A DNA stretch of 8,155 nucleotides from Oscillospiraceae bacterium (GCA_003505905.1 DNXM01000218.1:1-8155); one strand, 5' to 3'; shown: positions 1 through 6,971, numbered from the stretch's first letter. Numbers and translations: made by a program. Notes: generated by a model from the letters alone, not told the origin.

Positions 1-1981
1 TAATAATAATTGTATTTTTAAAATCAACCATTCTGCCTTTTGCGTCAGTTAGTCGTCCATCATCTAGTATTTGCAACATCAAGTTGAATACATCCGGGTG
101 AGCCTTTTCAATTTCGTCAAACAGGATTACCGAATAAGGATTTCTTCTCACTTTTTCACTGAGCTGACCGCCCTCCTCGTAGCCAACATAACCGGGAGGA
201 GAACCAACCAGCTTGGAAACACTGTGCTTTTCCATATATTCGGACATATCCAGACGAATCATGGCGTTTTCATCGCCGAACAGCGAGGAGGCAAGCGCTT
301 TGCAAAGCTCGGTTTTGCCGACACCTGTCGGACCCAAAAAGATGAAAGAGCCTGTGGGCCGTTTTGGGTCTTTTAACCCGACACGACTGCGCCGAATGGC
401 TCGGGATACAGCCTGCACGGCTTCGTCCTGCCCGACAATACGGCGGTGCAGTTCGCTTTCCATGTTCAACAGCCGTTCGCTTTCTTCTTGGGTCAGTTCA
501 ACGACGGGGATTCCCGTCCAGCCCGAAACGATTTCGGCAATTTCATCGGCGGTCACTTCGCCTGCAAGCCCCGAGCTGCGTTGCTGCCATGCGGCTTTTT
601 CTTCTTTGAGCGTCTTGTCCATGTCACGCTTTTCGTCCCGCAGCTTGGCGGCAAGCTCAAAGTTTTGCGCTGTGACGGCACTTGCCATTTCGTCTTCAAT
701 GCTCTTGATTTTGGCTTCCAAATCTTTTAATTCGGGCGGTGTCGAGAACGCACGCAGGCGCACCTTTGAGGCGGCTTCATCCACCAAGTCAATGGCTTTG
801 TCGGGTAAAAAGCGGTCGCCGATGTAGCGCACCGACATTTTCACCGCCGCTTCCAACGCTTCGTCTGTAATGCGCACCTTGTGGTGAGCTTCGTATTTGT
901 CACGCAGACCGTTCAAAATCCGAACAGCTTCCTCTTCGCTCGGCTCGCCAACCGTTACAGGCTGAAAACGGCGTTCCAAGGCGGCGTCTTTTTCAATGTG
1001 CTTGCGGTATTCGTCAAGCGTGGTTGCGCCGATGACCTGTATCTCACCACGAGCCAAGGACGGCTTGAGAATGTTGGCGGCATCCACCGCACCTTCCGCC
1101 GAGCCTGCACCGATGAGGGTGTGCAGTTCGTCAATGAACAAAATGACATTTCCGCTTTTCTTCACCTCGTCAAGAGCGGATTTGATGCGCTCTTCAAAGT
1201 CACCGCGGTATTTTGTGCCTGCCACCATGCCCGTTAAATCCAACGACACAAGCCGTTTGCCGCCGAGGGTGTCGGGCACTTCTCCGTCGGCAATTTTCAA
1301 CGCAAGACCTTCGGCGATGGCGGTCTTGCCGACACCGGGTTCACCGATTAAGCACGGGTTGTTTTTTGTGCGTCGGCTGAGGATTTGAATAACCCGTTCA
1401 ATCTCTTTTTCTCTGCCGATAACGGGGTCGATTTTGTGCTCACGGGCAAGCTGCGTCAATTCCCTGCCGAATTGGTCGAGGGTCGGCGTTTCGCTTTTTT
1501 CGTTTTGCTTTCCGCCCTGCTTGGCGGAGGTCTGTTTGTTCGGCGCACCGAGGCTTTTCACCGTGTCGCTGAGAATATCCGAGGGCGATGCGCCCAGACG
1601 CTCCAACAGATTCACGGCAACATTCGAGCCTTCCTTAATTAACGAAATCAGCAAATGCTCGGTGCCCGTGTAGGCGTGCCCCATGGAACGGGCGGCTTCC
1701 AGGGCAAGCTCGATGATATATTTGAGCCTCGGCGTAAAATCCGAGGGCATGAGAACGGTTGGGGTGCCGATGCCGACCGTGGTTTTCAACACGCTCTCCA
1801 CCGCATCGGCGGTAATCCCTCTGCCGTTGAGTGCCGCCGAGGCAACACCGCCTTCGACCTTTAACAGTCCGACAAGCAGATGCTCACTGCCCACATAGGT
1901 GTGACCCAAATTCTCGGCGGATTCAATGGCGTTGTTGAGGGCTTCATTGGCTTTTTCCGTAAAACCGGTAAAGCTGTACAT
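1..1981 (-). CDS. clpC: ClpC, AAA+ unfoldase of the ClpCP protease (3' end cut by the window edge)
   Basis: Hsp100 ATPase that unfolds substrates and feeds them to ClpP in the cytoplasm. My minus-strand translation is open for 660 codons with no frameshift; about 150 C-terminal residues lie outside. Seen in order: two N-domain repeats (about 1-145) with GSEH (Glu33) and GTEH (Glu108), matching the phospho-arginine-binding Glu32 and Glu106 of B. subtilis ClpC; a Gln/Lys-rich linker; D1 Walker A GEPGVGKT (213-220) and Walker B FIDE (Asp284-Glu285); a middle domain with a UVR-like motif (about 419-454); D2 Walker A GPTGVGKT (550-557) and Walker B FDE (622-623). It ends at NTIII, just before the conserved MTSN. 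The ATG at 1981 is chosen because AAGGAG lies 9 bases upstream; an in-frame ATG at 1987 is only 3 bases from it. Last gene of the operon, 34 bases after mcsB. The final ~40 codons are unusually AT-rich. Confidence 0.97.
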   Translation of the reverse strand, partial: MYSFTGFTEKANEALNNAIESAENLGHTYVGSEHLLVGLLKVEGGVASAALNGRGITADAVESVLKTTVGIGTPTVLMPSDFTPRLKYIIELALEAARSMGHAYTGTEHLLISLIKEGSNVAVNLLERLGASPSDILSDTVKSLGAPNKQTSAKQGGKQNEKSETPTLDQFGRELTQLAREHKIDPVIGREKEIERVIQILSRRTKNNPCLIGEPGVGKTAIAEGLALKIADGEVPDTLGGKRLVSLDLTGMVAGTKYRGDFEERIKSALDEVKKSGNVILFIDELHTLIGAGSAEGAVDAANILKPSLARGEIQVIGATTLDEYRKHIEKDAALERRFQPVTVGEPSEEEAVRILNGLRDKYEAHHKVRITDEALEAAVKMSVRYIGDRFLPDKAIDLVDEAASKVRLRAFSTPPELKDLEAKIKSIEDEMASAVTAQNFELAAKLRDEKRDMDKTLKEEKAAWQQRSSGLAGEVTADEIAEIVSGWTGIPVVELTQEESERLLNMESELHRRIVGQDEAVQAVSRAIRRSRVGLKDPKRPTGSFIFLGPTGVGKTELCKALASSLFGDENAMIRLDMSEYMEKHSVSKLVGSPPGYVGYEEGGQLSEKVRRNPYSVILFDEIEKAHPDVFNLMLQILDDGRLTDAKGRMVDFKNTIII

Positions 1982-2015
1982 AAACATTCACTCCTTCCGA
2001 AAGGGATGCTATGTG

Positions 2016-3023
2016 TCAGCAAAGTGCTTCACGCACGGCCTTGGCACGGATGGCATCCCGTTGCGATGCTTCCAAATTCTTTCCTTCTCTTGCGTTGATG
2101 GTGGCAGGCTGCATATCCACAAACAGTTCGCCGATTTTTTCGGTCGGAATGTCGAATATGCCCTGTGCCGCACCCATGCGCACCAAAGAGGCTAAATTCA
2201 TAAACTCCTCACAGCTGAGCAGTCGTGCTGATTTTAATATGCCCAAAGAACGGTACACTTTATCCTCCCAAACGGGATTGTTTAGCATTCGTTCCCGCAT
2301 GGCAAGCTCCTGCGATACCAACTGCTGTGTGATGGATTTGAGGTTGTCGATGGCGGTTTTTTCGCTGATGCCGAGCGTAACCTGATTGCTCAACTGGTAA
2401 AGGTCTCCGTTGGGGGAGGAGCCTTCGCCGTAACAACCGCGGATAATCAAGCCGAGCTTGGAAACGGTGGCGGAAATTTTGGCGATTTGTCCGCTTCTGC
2501 CCAATGCGGGCAGGTGAAGCATGACCGAGGCACGCATGGCGGTGCCGAGATTGGTCGGGCATTGTGTCAGATAGCCGATGCGTTCATCAAAGGCAAGCGG
2601 CAGTCGTGCGGACAACACATTGTCGATTCTGTCGGCTCGCTCATAGGCGGAATCGAGCGCAAGCCCGGCTTCCATGACCTGAATGCGGATATGATCCTCT
2701 TCGCACAGCATGATGCTCACCGATTCGTCATCGCTCAGCAACAGCGCATGACCGACGCCGCTGCCCGTAAATTCAGGGCTGATGAGGTGACGCTCTGCCA
2801 ACGATATGGTTTGCGCACGGGAAAGCGATTCCATTTCAATGAAGCTCAATTCATCCTCCGTGTTGCCGAGCAGGGCATCCTTGACCAAATTGTTGATTTG
2901 CTTTTTTCCTGCGGAATCCAGCTTTGCAGGGAACGGATACTCCTCCAGGTTTCTTGCCAAACGCACACGGGTGCTGACAACTACTTCGCTTTTTTCTCCG
3001 CCGTTTTTATACCATTTGCTCAC
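2016..3023 (-). CDS. mcsB: McsB, protein-arginine kinase
   Basis: Phosphoguanidino-kinase-fold enzyme that phosphorylates arginine side chains, tagging proteins for ClpCP and inactivating CtsR. The 335-residue protein shows STRVRLARN (17-25), the EEDHIRIQ block (Glu108, Glu109, Asp110), TQCPTNLG with Cys155 (equivalent to catalytic Cys167 of B. subtilis McsB), the RASVMLHLPAL helix, RGCYGEG (195-201) and QLSNQVTLG. Near the C-terminus is RDAIRA (322-327), the RDxxRA phospho-arginine pocket motif of the family. It is slightly shorter than the B. subtilis protein (about 363), mainly at the two ends. The start is GTG at 3023, preceded by AAGGAG at 8 bases; the ATG at 3119 would lie inside mcsA and has no family match. 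It begins 16 bases after the mcsA stop, so the two are probably translationally coupled. Confidence 0.96.
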   Translation of the reverse strand: MSKWYKNGGEKSEVVVSTRVRLARNLEEYPFPAKLDSAGKKQINNLVKDALLGNTEDELSFIEMESLSRAQTISLAERHLISPEFTGSGVGHALLLSDDESVSIMLCEEDHIRIQVMEAGLALDSAYERADRIDNVLSARLPLAFDERIGYLTQCPTNLGTAMRASVMLHLPALGRSGQIAKISATVSKLGLIIRGCYGEGSSPNGDLYQLSNQVTLGISEKTAIDNLKSITQQLVSQELAMRERMLNNPVWEDKVYRSLGILKSARLLSCEEFMNLASLVRMGAAQGIFDIPTEKIGELFVDMQPATINAREGKNLEASQRDAIRAKAVREALC

Positions 3024-3039
3024 GGTTCTCTCTCCTTCC

Positions 3040-3549
3040 TCAGCCGTTTTCCAAGGCTTTGATTTCGTCACGCAGTTTGGCGGCCTGCTCAAATTCCTGC
3101 GTTTGAATGGCTTGCTCAAGCTTGTTTTTCAACAGCTCGATGCGTTCTTCCTTTGTCGGCTCTTTGCGTACCTCCGGCTTGACATCAATGCGCTTGCCGT
3201 TGTGCATCACACGGCCGTGAATGCGTTCTAAGGACGGCTTGAGCTTGTCGTAAAAAGTGCGGTAGCATTCGGCACAGCCGAGCTTGCTCTCCCGAACAAT
3301 GTCGTGGAACGAGTTGCCGCATTTGGGGCAACGGGTTACCGCCGTTGAACTGATGGCTTTTCGGTTCATGTCACCGAGCAGGTCTCCGAAAAAGTCGCTC
3401 AGGCTCAACGGAGCAAAGCCGGAAAACATATCGGTGTAGCCCAACTCGTTGGCGCAGGCGTTGCACAGATGGTGCTCGGTCGTTTCGCCGTTGACCACAC
3501 GTTTGATGTGGGTGGTTGCTTCGGCACGGTTACAATTTTCACACAACAT
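3040..3549 (-). CDS. mcsA: McsA, zinc-finger activator of McsB with UVR domain
   Basis: Partner that stimulates the McsB arginine kinase and modulates CtsR. The 169-residue protein has four CxxC pairs: Cys3/Cys6 and Cys29/Cys32 in the N-terminal zinc-binding part, then Cys74/Cys77 and Cys92/Cys95 in the second. Residues 136-169 form a UVR (UvrB/UvrC-like) coiled motif containing EFEQAAKLRDEIKALE, of the kind also found in the ClpC middle domain. Between the two finger modules is a hydrophobic, Phe/Leu-rich stretch (FAPLSLSDFFGDLLGD). An AGGAGG Shine-Dalgarno site lies 8 bases before the ATG. It is the second gene of the operon, 23 bases after ctsR and 16 before mcsB. Length and architecture match the family. 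Confidence 0.95.
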   Translation of the reverse strand: MLCENCNRAEATTHIKRVVNGETTEHHLCNACANELGYTDMFSGFAPLSLSDFFGDLLGDMNRKAISSTAVTRCPKCGNSFHDIVRESKLGCAECYRTFYDKLKPSLERIHGRVMHNGKRIDVKPEVRKEPTKEERIELLKNKLEQAIQTQEFEQAAKLRDEIKALENG

Positions 3550-3572
3550 AACATTTTCCTCCTAAATTCCTT

Positions 3573-4028
3573 TTATTCTAATGCTTGCATAAGCATCTGT
3601 TTGAGAATGGCGGCACGAACGGCGTCCCGCTGCTGCGGTGTGATTTCACGGTAACAGCTGTCGCTCACGGCGGCGAGCATGATTTTTGCGGTTTCCACCG
3701 ACAAAATCGAAGCGTGGTTGAGGTTGACGATGTGTGCCTTGGCGCTTCGCTCGTCAATCGCTGAACCGATGGCGTTGACCGCGTGCATCACAACGGCGTT
3801 CGGTGTGTTGTAATTGGCACGGGTGATGCGGATATAACCGCCGCCGCCTCGTCGACTTTCGACAATGTAGCCGTGTTCGGGCGTGAAACGGGATGAAATG
3901 ACATAATTGATTTGGCTTGGCACACAGCCAATCATCTGCGCTAAATCGTTGCGCTTCATCTCGGCACTTCCGCCGTCTTGTTCAATCATATCCAAAATGA
4001 GCTGTGCAATATGATTACTGATGTTCAT
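3573..4028 (-). CDS. ctsR: CtsR, repressor of class III heat-shock genes
   Basis: Dimeric winged-helix repressor that binds tandem GTCAAA heptads and controls its own operon and usually other clp genes. The 151-residue protein has the N-terminal HTH (about 1-48, with QMIGCVPSQINYVISSRF as recognition region) and the wing ESRRGGGGYIRI (57-68); the Arg before GGGG (Arg60) matches the wing arginine (Arg62 in Geobacillus CtsR) targeted by McsB. The C-terminal helical domain carries RDAVRA (134-139), the same RDxxRA pattern as in McsB. GAGGT lies 8 bases before the ATG. It is first in the operon and follows a promoter flanked by perfect CtsR sites, so autoregulation is well supported. Confidence 0.97.
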   Translation of the reverse strand: MNISNHIAQLILDMIEQDGGSAEMKRNDLAQMIGCVPSQINYVISSRFTPEHGYIVESRRGGGGYIRITRANYNTPNAVVMHAVNAIGSAIDERSAKAHIVNLNHASILSVETAKIMLAAVSDSCYREITPQQRDAVRAAILKQMLMQALE

Positions 4029-4043
4029 TTTTTGTTACCTCGA

Positions 4044-4072
4044 TTTGACTTTGACTATCTTTGACTTTGACC
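4044..4072 (-). promoter_or_regulatory. CtsR operator downstream of the ctsR -10 box (tandem heptads)
   Basis: On the minus strand four GTCAAA heptads follow one another: 4072-4066 (GGTCAAA), 4066-4060, 4056-4050 and 4050-4044 (all AGTCAAA). The middle pair reads AGTCAAAGATAGTCAAA (4066-4050), a perfect match to the known CtsR consensus RGTCAAANANRGTCAAA. It sits right after the -10 box, across the likely transcription start and up to the ctsR Shine-Dalgarno region, so binding should block transcription. The overlapping extra heptads on both sides are unusual. Confidence 0.93.
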
Positions 4073-4074
4073 AT

Positions 4075-4103
4075 AGTCTACACTTTCTTTGACTTTTCGT
4101 CAA
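4075..4103 (-). promoter_or_regulatory. Sigma-A-type promoter of the ctsR-mcsA-mcsB-clpC operon
   Basis: Minus-strand TTGACG (-35, 4103-4098), a 17-base spacer and TAGACT (-10, 4080-4075) form a reasonable vegetative promoter about 47 bases before the ctsR start. The -35 hexamer is itself part of a TTTGAC heptad, and another GTCAAA heptad (4094-4088) lies in the spacer, so CtsR heptads cover the promoter throughout. No CIRCE (HrcA) element was seen. Confidence 0.7.
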
Positions 4104-4104
4104 A

Positions 4105-4121
4105 GGTCAAAAAAGGTCAAA
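4105..4121 (+). promoter_or_regulatory. CtsR operator upstream of the ctsR -35 box
   Basis: The plus strand reads GGTCAAAAAAGGTCAAA, a perfect RGTCAAANANRGTCAAA match. It lies immediately upstream of the -35 box in the opposite orientation to the downstream operator. A further GTCAAA (4099-4104) abuts it and overlaps the -35 hexamer. Confidence 0.92.
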
Positions 4122-4212
4122 CAAATCGGAATAACGAGCGAAATTTCAAAATAGCTCTTGATTTCTTGAAATATCTTTTATTTTCTCGTTCTTTCACCTT
4201 TCATCAAAGCGC

Positions 4213-4254
4213 AACAAAAAACCGTATCGAAAGCACGGAACTTCCGATACGGCC
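4213..4254 (-). terminator. Rho-independent terminator of the SPDTG protein gene
   Basis: Arms CCGTATCG (4222-4229) and CGATACGG (4245-4252) pair perfectly; past one A/C mismatch three further pairs (4231-4233 with 4241-4243) close a 7-base loop. On the minus strand the stem is followed directly by six T residues (4221-4216), then GTTG. It lies about 40 bases after the stop at 4292 and insulates ctsR from the upstream gene. Confidence 0.88.
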
Positions 4255-4291
4255 TTTCAACAGGAGTTATTTTGGGCAAAAGGTCAAACTT

Positions 4292-4897
4292 TTATTCGGC
4301 GTAAATCCCTCTTTTCTTCAGCAGAACAGCAACGCCGAGCGAGAGCATGAGCGTAACAGCGGCAACGCTGACAGCGGAATAAGAAATACCGGTGTCGGGG
4401 CTGGTGACGGAACCGTTTTGCTCTTGGTTATCGTTTTTGTCATCCTTGACCGGTGTCGCAGTGGTCGGTTTGTTGTCGGGCTTGAAAAGAATGTCGTTGA
4501 CCCATTGAATGAATTCGCTTGAGGTGACGGAGTTGATGATGCCGTCGTAGCTGATACCGAGCTCCTCAAACTTTTCATACAGCGCATCCGCATAGGCTGC
4601 CATGTCGGTGAAATCTTCCACACGGGGCAGACCAAGAGCTTCGTTGATGTCGTTGAGCGAATCCTTGATTTCAGCCAGGTCAACCGAACCGAGCGCTCTC
4701 ATGATTGCCGTGACAATGTCGGTTTTGCTGAAACCGGTGTCAATTTCGGAAACAGGCTCCCGGCTCGACCCCTCTTGATTGCCTTGCTCGGGCAGCGAAC
4801 TGTCTTCCGCCGGGGTCGCCATGGCACCGAGTGCCATGCTCATGCAAAGCACAACCGCCATCAACAGGCTCAACCATTTCTTTTTGTTCATGTGCAT
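4292..4897 (-). CDS. Putative cell-wall-anchored secreted protein with SPDTG sorting motif; function unknown
   Basis: I do not recognise this 201-residue protein beyond its export signals. Residues 1-27 are a typical signal peptide: KKK near the start, a hydrophobic core, and cleavage likely after AMA (25-27). A Glu/Ser/Pro-rich stretch (28-55) follows, then an amphipathic, mostly acidic helical region (about 56-140) with no cysteine and no recognised motif, then a Lys/Asp/Asn/Gln/Thr-rich linker (141-165). The C-terminus has SPDTG (166-170), a hydrophobic segment (174-193) and KKR (194-196), the layout of a sortase substrate; SPDTG fits the (S/P)PxTG pattern known for Clostridioides difficile SrtB. 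Simple membrane anchoring is the alternative. AAGGAAGG lies just before the ATG at 4897; the ATG at 4891 is an equally possible start. It is a single-gene unit with its own promoter and terminator. No sortase gene is in the window. Confidence 0.85.
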   Translation of the reverse strand: MHMNKKKWLSLLMAVVLCMSMALGAMATPAEDSSLPEQGNQEGSSREPVSEIDTGFSKTDIVTAIMRALGSVDLAEIKDSLNDINEALGLPRVEDFTDMAAYADALYEKFEELGISYDGIINSVTSSEFIQWVNDILFKPDNKPTTATPVKDDKNDNQEQNGSVTSPDTGISYSAVSVAAVTLMLSLGVAVLLKKRGIYAE

Positions 4898-4929
4898 CTT
4901 TCCTTCCTTTTCGATGTGTTTTTTCGTCT

Positions 4930-4936
4930 TTCGACA
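4930..4936 (-). promoter_or_regulatory. Possible 0A box near the start of transcription of the SPDTG gene
   Basis: The minus strand reads TGTCGAA, an exact match to the Spo0A-binding 0A box, just downstream of the predicted -10 box. There it would act as a repressor site. The same 7-mer also occurs at about 3855 inside ctsR and about 5743 inside the phosphoesterase gene, so chance is a real possibility. Confidence 0.25.
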
Positions 4937-4941
4937 ATGTC

Positions 4942-4970
4942 ATGCTAACATTTCTTTGCGTTTGGGTCAA
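4942..4970 (-). promoter_or_regulatory. Sigma-A-type promoter of the SPDTG protein gene
   Basis: Minus-strand TTGACC (4970-4965), a 17-base spacer and TAGCAT (4947-4942) lie about 45 bases before the start codon at 4897. The -35 matches five of six consensus bases and the -10 four of six. Confidence 0.6.
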
Positions 4971-5006
4971 TGCAAAAAACATGGCAAAAAAGGAAGAAAA
5001 TACAAG

Positions 5007-6053
5007 TCAAAAAACCGATTCGGTTTTCGTGAAAAAGCCGTGAATATAGCGATGCTCGGCTCTTTGAATTCCGCTTGAACCGACGGTGATAACCGTGCCG
5101 CCGTTGAAGCCGGATTGATAGCCCGAGCCCTTGCCGACTTTTAAGGTGTAGGTCAAACGAACACCGTCATAGACAAGCGAAAAATTGTTCATGTGCTCGT
5201 GCCCGCAAAAAACAAAGGGAATATTTTCCGCTTTTTTAATCACATCAAAATAGCCGAATTCAATCGGCGAGCCGTCTTGGTTGCGATGGCAGCAAATGCG
5301 TTCAAAGGCTCGTCCGCTTGCGCCGAATTCGTTGCGCCATTTTTTGCTTTTTTCGTCCCACGCTTCGTCATAGGCAGCTTGATACTGTGCGAACGGAATG
5401 TGACCGAACACCGACACCTGCGCCTGCCCGTCGGAAAGCTCCTTTGCACCCTGTGCCGCCCAAGCCATCCACTGCTTTTGCTTTTCAATGTTGTGGTTGG
5501 TCTGCGTGTCAATGAGAATCAGCGATTCAACAAGGCGGTCATCTTCCGTGATGTTGACAATATAATTTCCCTCGCCCATTGCAGGGTCGCCTTTTTGAAG
5601 CAGGCAGTATTGGCTTTGCTGCAAATGTTCTGCCAAAAAATTGCGGTCGCAGTTCGATTCTGCATCGTGGTTGCCGAACATCGGTGCCCACGGAATGTGA
5701 AAGCTATCCATAAGTGCGGTGAATCGGTCGACCGAAAGCCTTGTCGAAGCACCGCACACCATGTCACCCGTTACTGTAATCAAATCGGGCTTGACTTGAC
5801 GCACCAAACGGCGAATCGTTCGTGCGGCGGGAATTGCCAGAAGCGTGCGAATATCATAATCGGAAAAATGTGGGTCGGTGATATTCAAGATAATAAAATC
5901 CTTGTCCTTTTCCTTTTTCAGCACAGCCGTTTCAGACAGGTCATAGCGAGCATTCGGGTTAAAAGCTTCGTCTGACACCGTGCCGACAAATTTTGCGTTT
6001 TTCGTTTCGGTTTCGTGCAAAAAAGCGTGAACAAAGCGTGAAAGCGGGAACAT
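5007..6053 (-). CDS. Calcineurin-like metallophosphoesterase (Dcr2-type)
   Basis: Two-metal phosphoesterase, predicted cytoplasmic since no signal peptide or membrane segment is present; substrate unknown. The 348-residue protein carries the whole family motif set: DPH (Asp60, His62), GD (Gly96-Asp97), GNHD (127-130), FGH (His218) and GHEH (284-287). The long segment between FGH and GHEH, containing YDEAWDEKSKKW and EFGYFD, resembles Dcr2-like phosphatases rather than the Ser/Thr PP2A group. The ATG at 6053 is chosen because AAAGGAG lies 7 bases upstream; extending to the ATG at 6182 would add 43 residues encoded antisense to the divergent gene. Divergent from the 6138-6971 gene with 84 bases between starts. 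No convincing promoter of its own was found. Confidence 0.9.
   Translation of the reverse strand: MFPLSRFVHAFLHETETKNAKFVGTVSDEAFNPNARYDLSETAVLKKEKDKDFIILNITDPHFSDYDIRTLLAIPAARTIRRLVRQVKPDLITVTGDMVCGASTRLSVDRFTALMDSFHIPWAPMFGNHDAESNCDRNFLAEHLQQSQYCLLQKGDPAMGEGNYIVNITEDDRLVESLILIDTQTNHNIEKQKQWMAWAAQGAKELSDGQAQVSVFGHIPFAQYQAAYDEAWDEKSKKWRNEFGASGRAFERICCHRNQDGSPIEFGYFDVIKKAENIPFVFCGHEHMNNFSLVYDGVRLTYTLKVGKGSGYQSGFNGGTVITVGSSGIQRAEHRYIHGFFTKTESVF
5009..5027 (-). terminator. Weak candidate terminator overlapping the phosphoesterase stop codon
   Basis: AAAACCG (5011-5017) and CGGTTTT (5021-5027) form a 7-bp hairpin with a 3-base loop; on the minus strand the CGG is followed by six T residues running into the TGA stop. 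The stem has only three GC pairs and lies within the last codons, so support is modest. Confidence 0.35.
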
Positions 6054-6072
6054 GGCAATTCTCCTTTTGCGG

Positions 6073-6100
6073 TTGACAAATTTTCCTTTTGTGGTAGGAT
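6073..6100 (+). promoter_or_regulatory. Sigma-A-type promoter of the EEP-family gene
   Basis: TTGACA (6073-6078, perfect -35), a 16-base spacer and TAGGAT (6095-6100) predict transcription from about 6107. This puts the GTG at 6105 at or before the transcript start and supports the ATG at 6138 as the true start of the gene. Confidence 0.65.
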
Positions 6101-6137
6101 AAGCGTGTATGATTTTTTGAAACGGAGCGTGAAACTC

Positions 6138-6971
6138 ATGTGTAAAAAAGGCGATTGTTATAATGCAGAAGAGTTCGTTCAAATTCCCCTTGAACCGAAA
6201 GAGAACGGCGTAATTCGTGTGATGTCGTTTAATCTTCGCTGTGGGGATGTCAATGGCGTTGAAATGGAAGACCGTTGTGATTTAGCGGTAAAATTCCTTT
6301 TGCAGCCGCAGGCGCAGGCGGACACCATCGGCGTGCAGGAAGCAACTCCCGAATGGATGAAGGTTCTTTCCGACGGCTTACCGCAGTACGATTATGTCGG
6401 CATCGGCCGTGACGGCGGAAACAAAGGCGAATATTCGGCGGTGTTTTATTTGAAGGACAAGTACACCGTGCTCGACAGCGACACCTTTTGGCTTTCCGAA
6501 ACACCCGATGTCAGCTCCTTCGGTTGGGATGCCGACTGCAAGCGTGTTTGCTCTTACGCTTTACTGGAGGATAAGCAAACAGGCACCCGTTTTGTTCATG
6601 TCAATTCGCACTTTGACCATATCGGTGCGGTTGCGCAGAAAAACGAAGCGGAAATGGTTTTCGCATTTATTCGTGAAAAATTCAGCGATATGCCGGCAGT
6701 CTTTACTGCCGATATGAATGTTCTGCCGGACAGTGAGCCGTATCGCATTATGACTGCTTCACTGAAAGATGCTTCGCTGACAAGTGCCGACAGCGTGAAG
6801 TACGGCACCTTCCACAACTGCAAGCCTCAAAATATGAAAGAGCATACCATTGACTATGTGCTCTATACGGGTGATTGGAACCCTGTTCATTACCGCACGG
6901 TCACCGTCGGCGTGGACGGACGCTATGTGTCCGACCATTTCCCGATTTATGCGGATATGAAACTGAAATAA
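6138..6971 (+). CDS. Endonuclease/exonuclease/phosphatase (EEP) superfamily protein
   Basis: Metal-dependent phosphodiesterase of the DNase I / exonuclease III / sphingomyelinase fold; substrate unknown. The 277-residue protein has all the fold's catalytic motifs: SFN (Asn32), VQE (Glu68, metal ligand), HVNSHFDH (His158, Asp160), ADMN (Asp192, Asn194), TIDY (Asp239) and SDH (Asp266, His267). FWLSETP and FGWDADCKR between the second and third motifs are typical of the bacterial 'endonuclease/exonuclease/phosphatase family protein' group. No signal peptide, so probably cytoplasmic. Start ATG at 6138: CGGAG lies about 10 bases upstream and the promoter at 6073-6100 excludes the in-frame GTG at 6105. 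It is the only complete plus-strand gene, divergent from the metallophosphoesterase and convergent with spo0A. Confidence 0.9.
   Translation: MCKKGDCYNAEEFVQIPLEPKENGVIRVMSFNLRCGDVNGVEMEDRCDLAVKFLLQPQAQADTIGVQEATPEWMKVLSDGLPQYDYVGIGRDGGNKGEYSAVFYLKDKYTVLDSDTFWLSETPDVSSFGWDADCKRVCSYALLEDKQTGTRFVHVNSHFDHIGAVAQKNEAEMVFAFIREKFSDMPAVFTADMNVLPDSEPYRIMTASLKDASLTSADSVKYGTFHNCKPQNMKEHTIDYVLYTGDWNPVHYRTVTVGVDGRYVSDHFPIYADMKLK

Noticed and set aside
213..827. Plus-strand open frame of 204 residues
   Set aside because: It is antisense to the clpC D2 and middle domains, whose minus-strand translation matches ClpC throughout. The product is low-complexity and Ser-rich, as expected from a reverse frame.
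2487..3062. Plus-strand open frame of 191 residues
   Set aside because: It lies antisense to mcsB and the end of mcsA, both with clear family motifs and ribosome binding sites. No motif or Shine-Dalgarno support.
3021..3119. Upstream ATG extension of mcsB
   Set aside because: It overlaps the 3' end of mcsA and gives a basic leader not found in McsB. The GTG at 3023 has a good ribosome binding site and the family N-terminus.
4282..4288. Single GGTCAAA heptad just after the SPDTG gene stop
   Set aside because: CtsR needs a tandem pair; no second heptad is at the right spacing and no promoter is nearby.
5193..5975. Plus-strand open frame of 260 residues
   Set aside because: It is antisense to the metallophosphoesterase, whose catalytic motifs are all on the minus strand. 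The product shows no domain.
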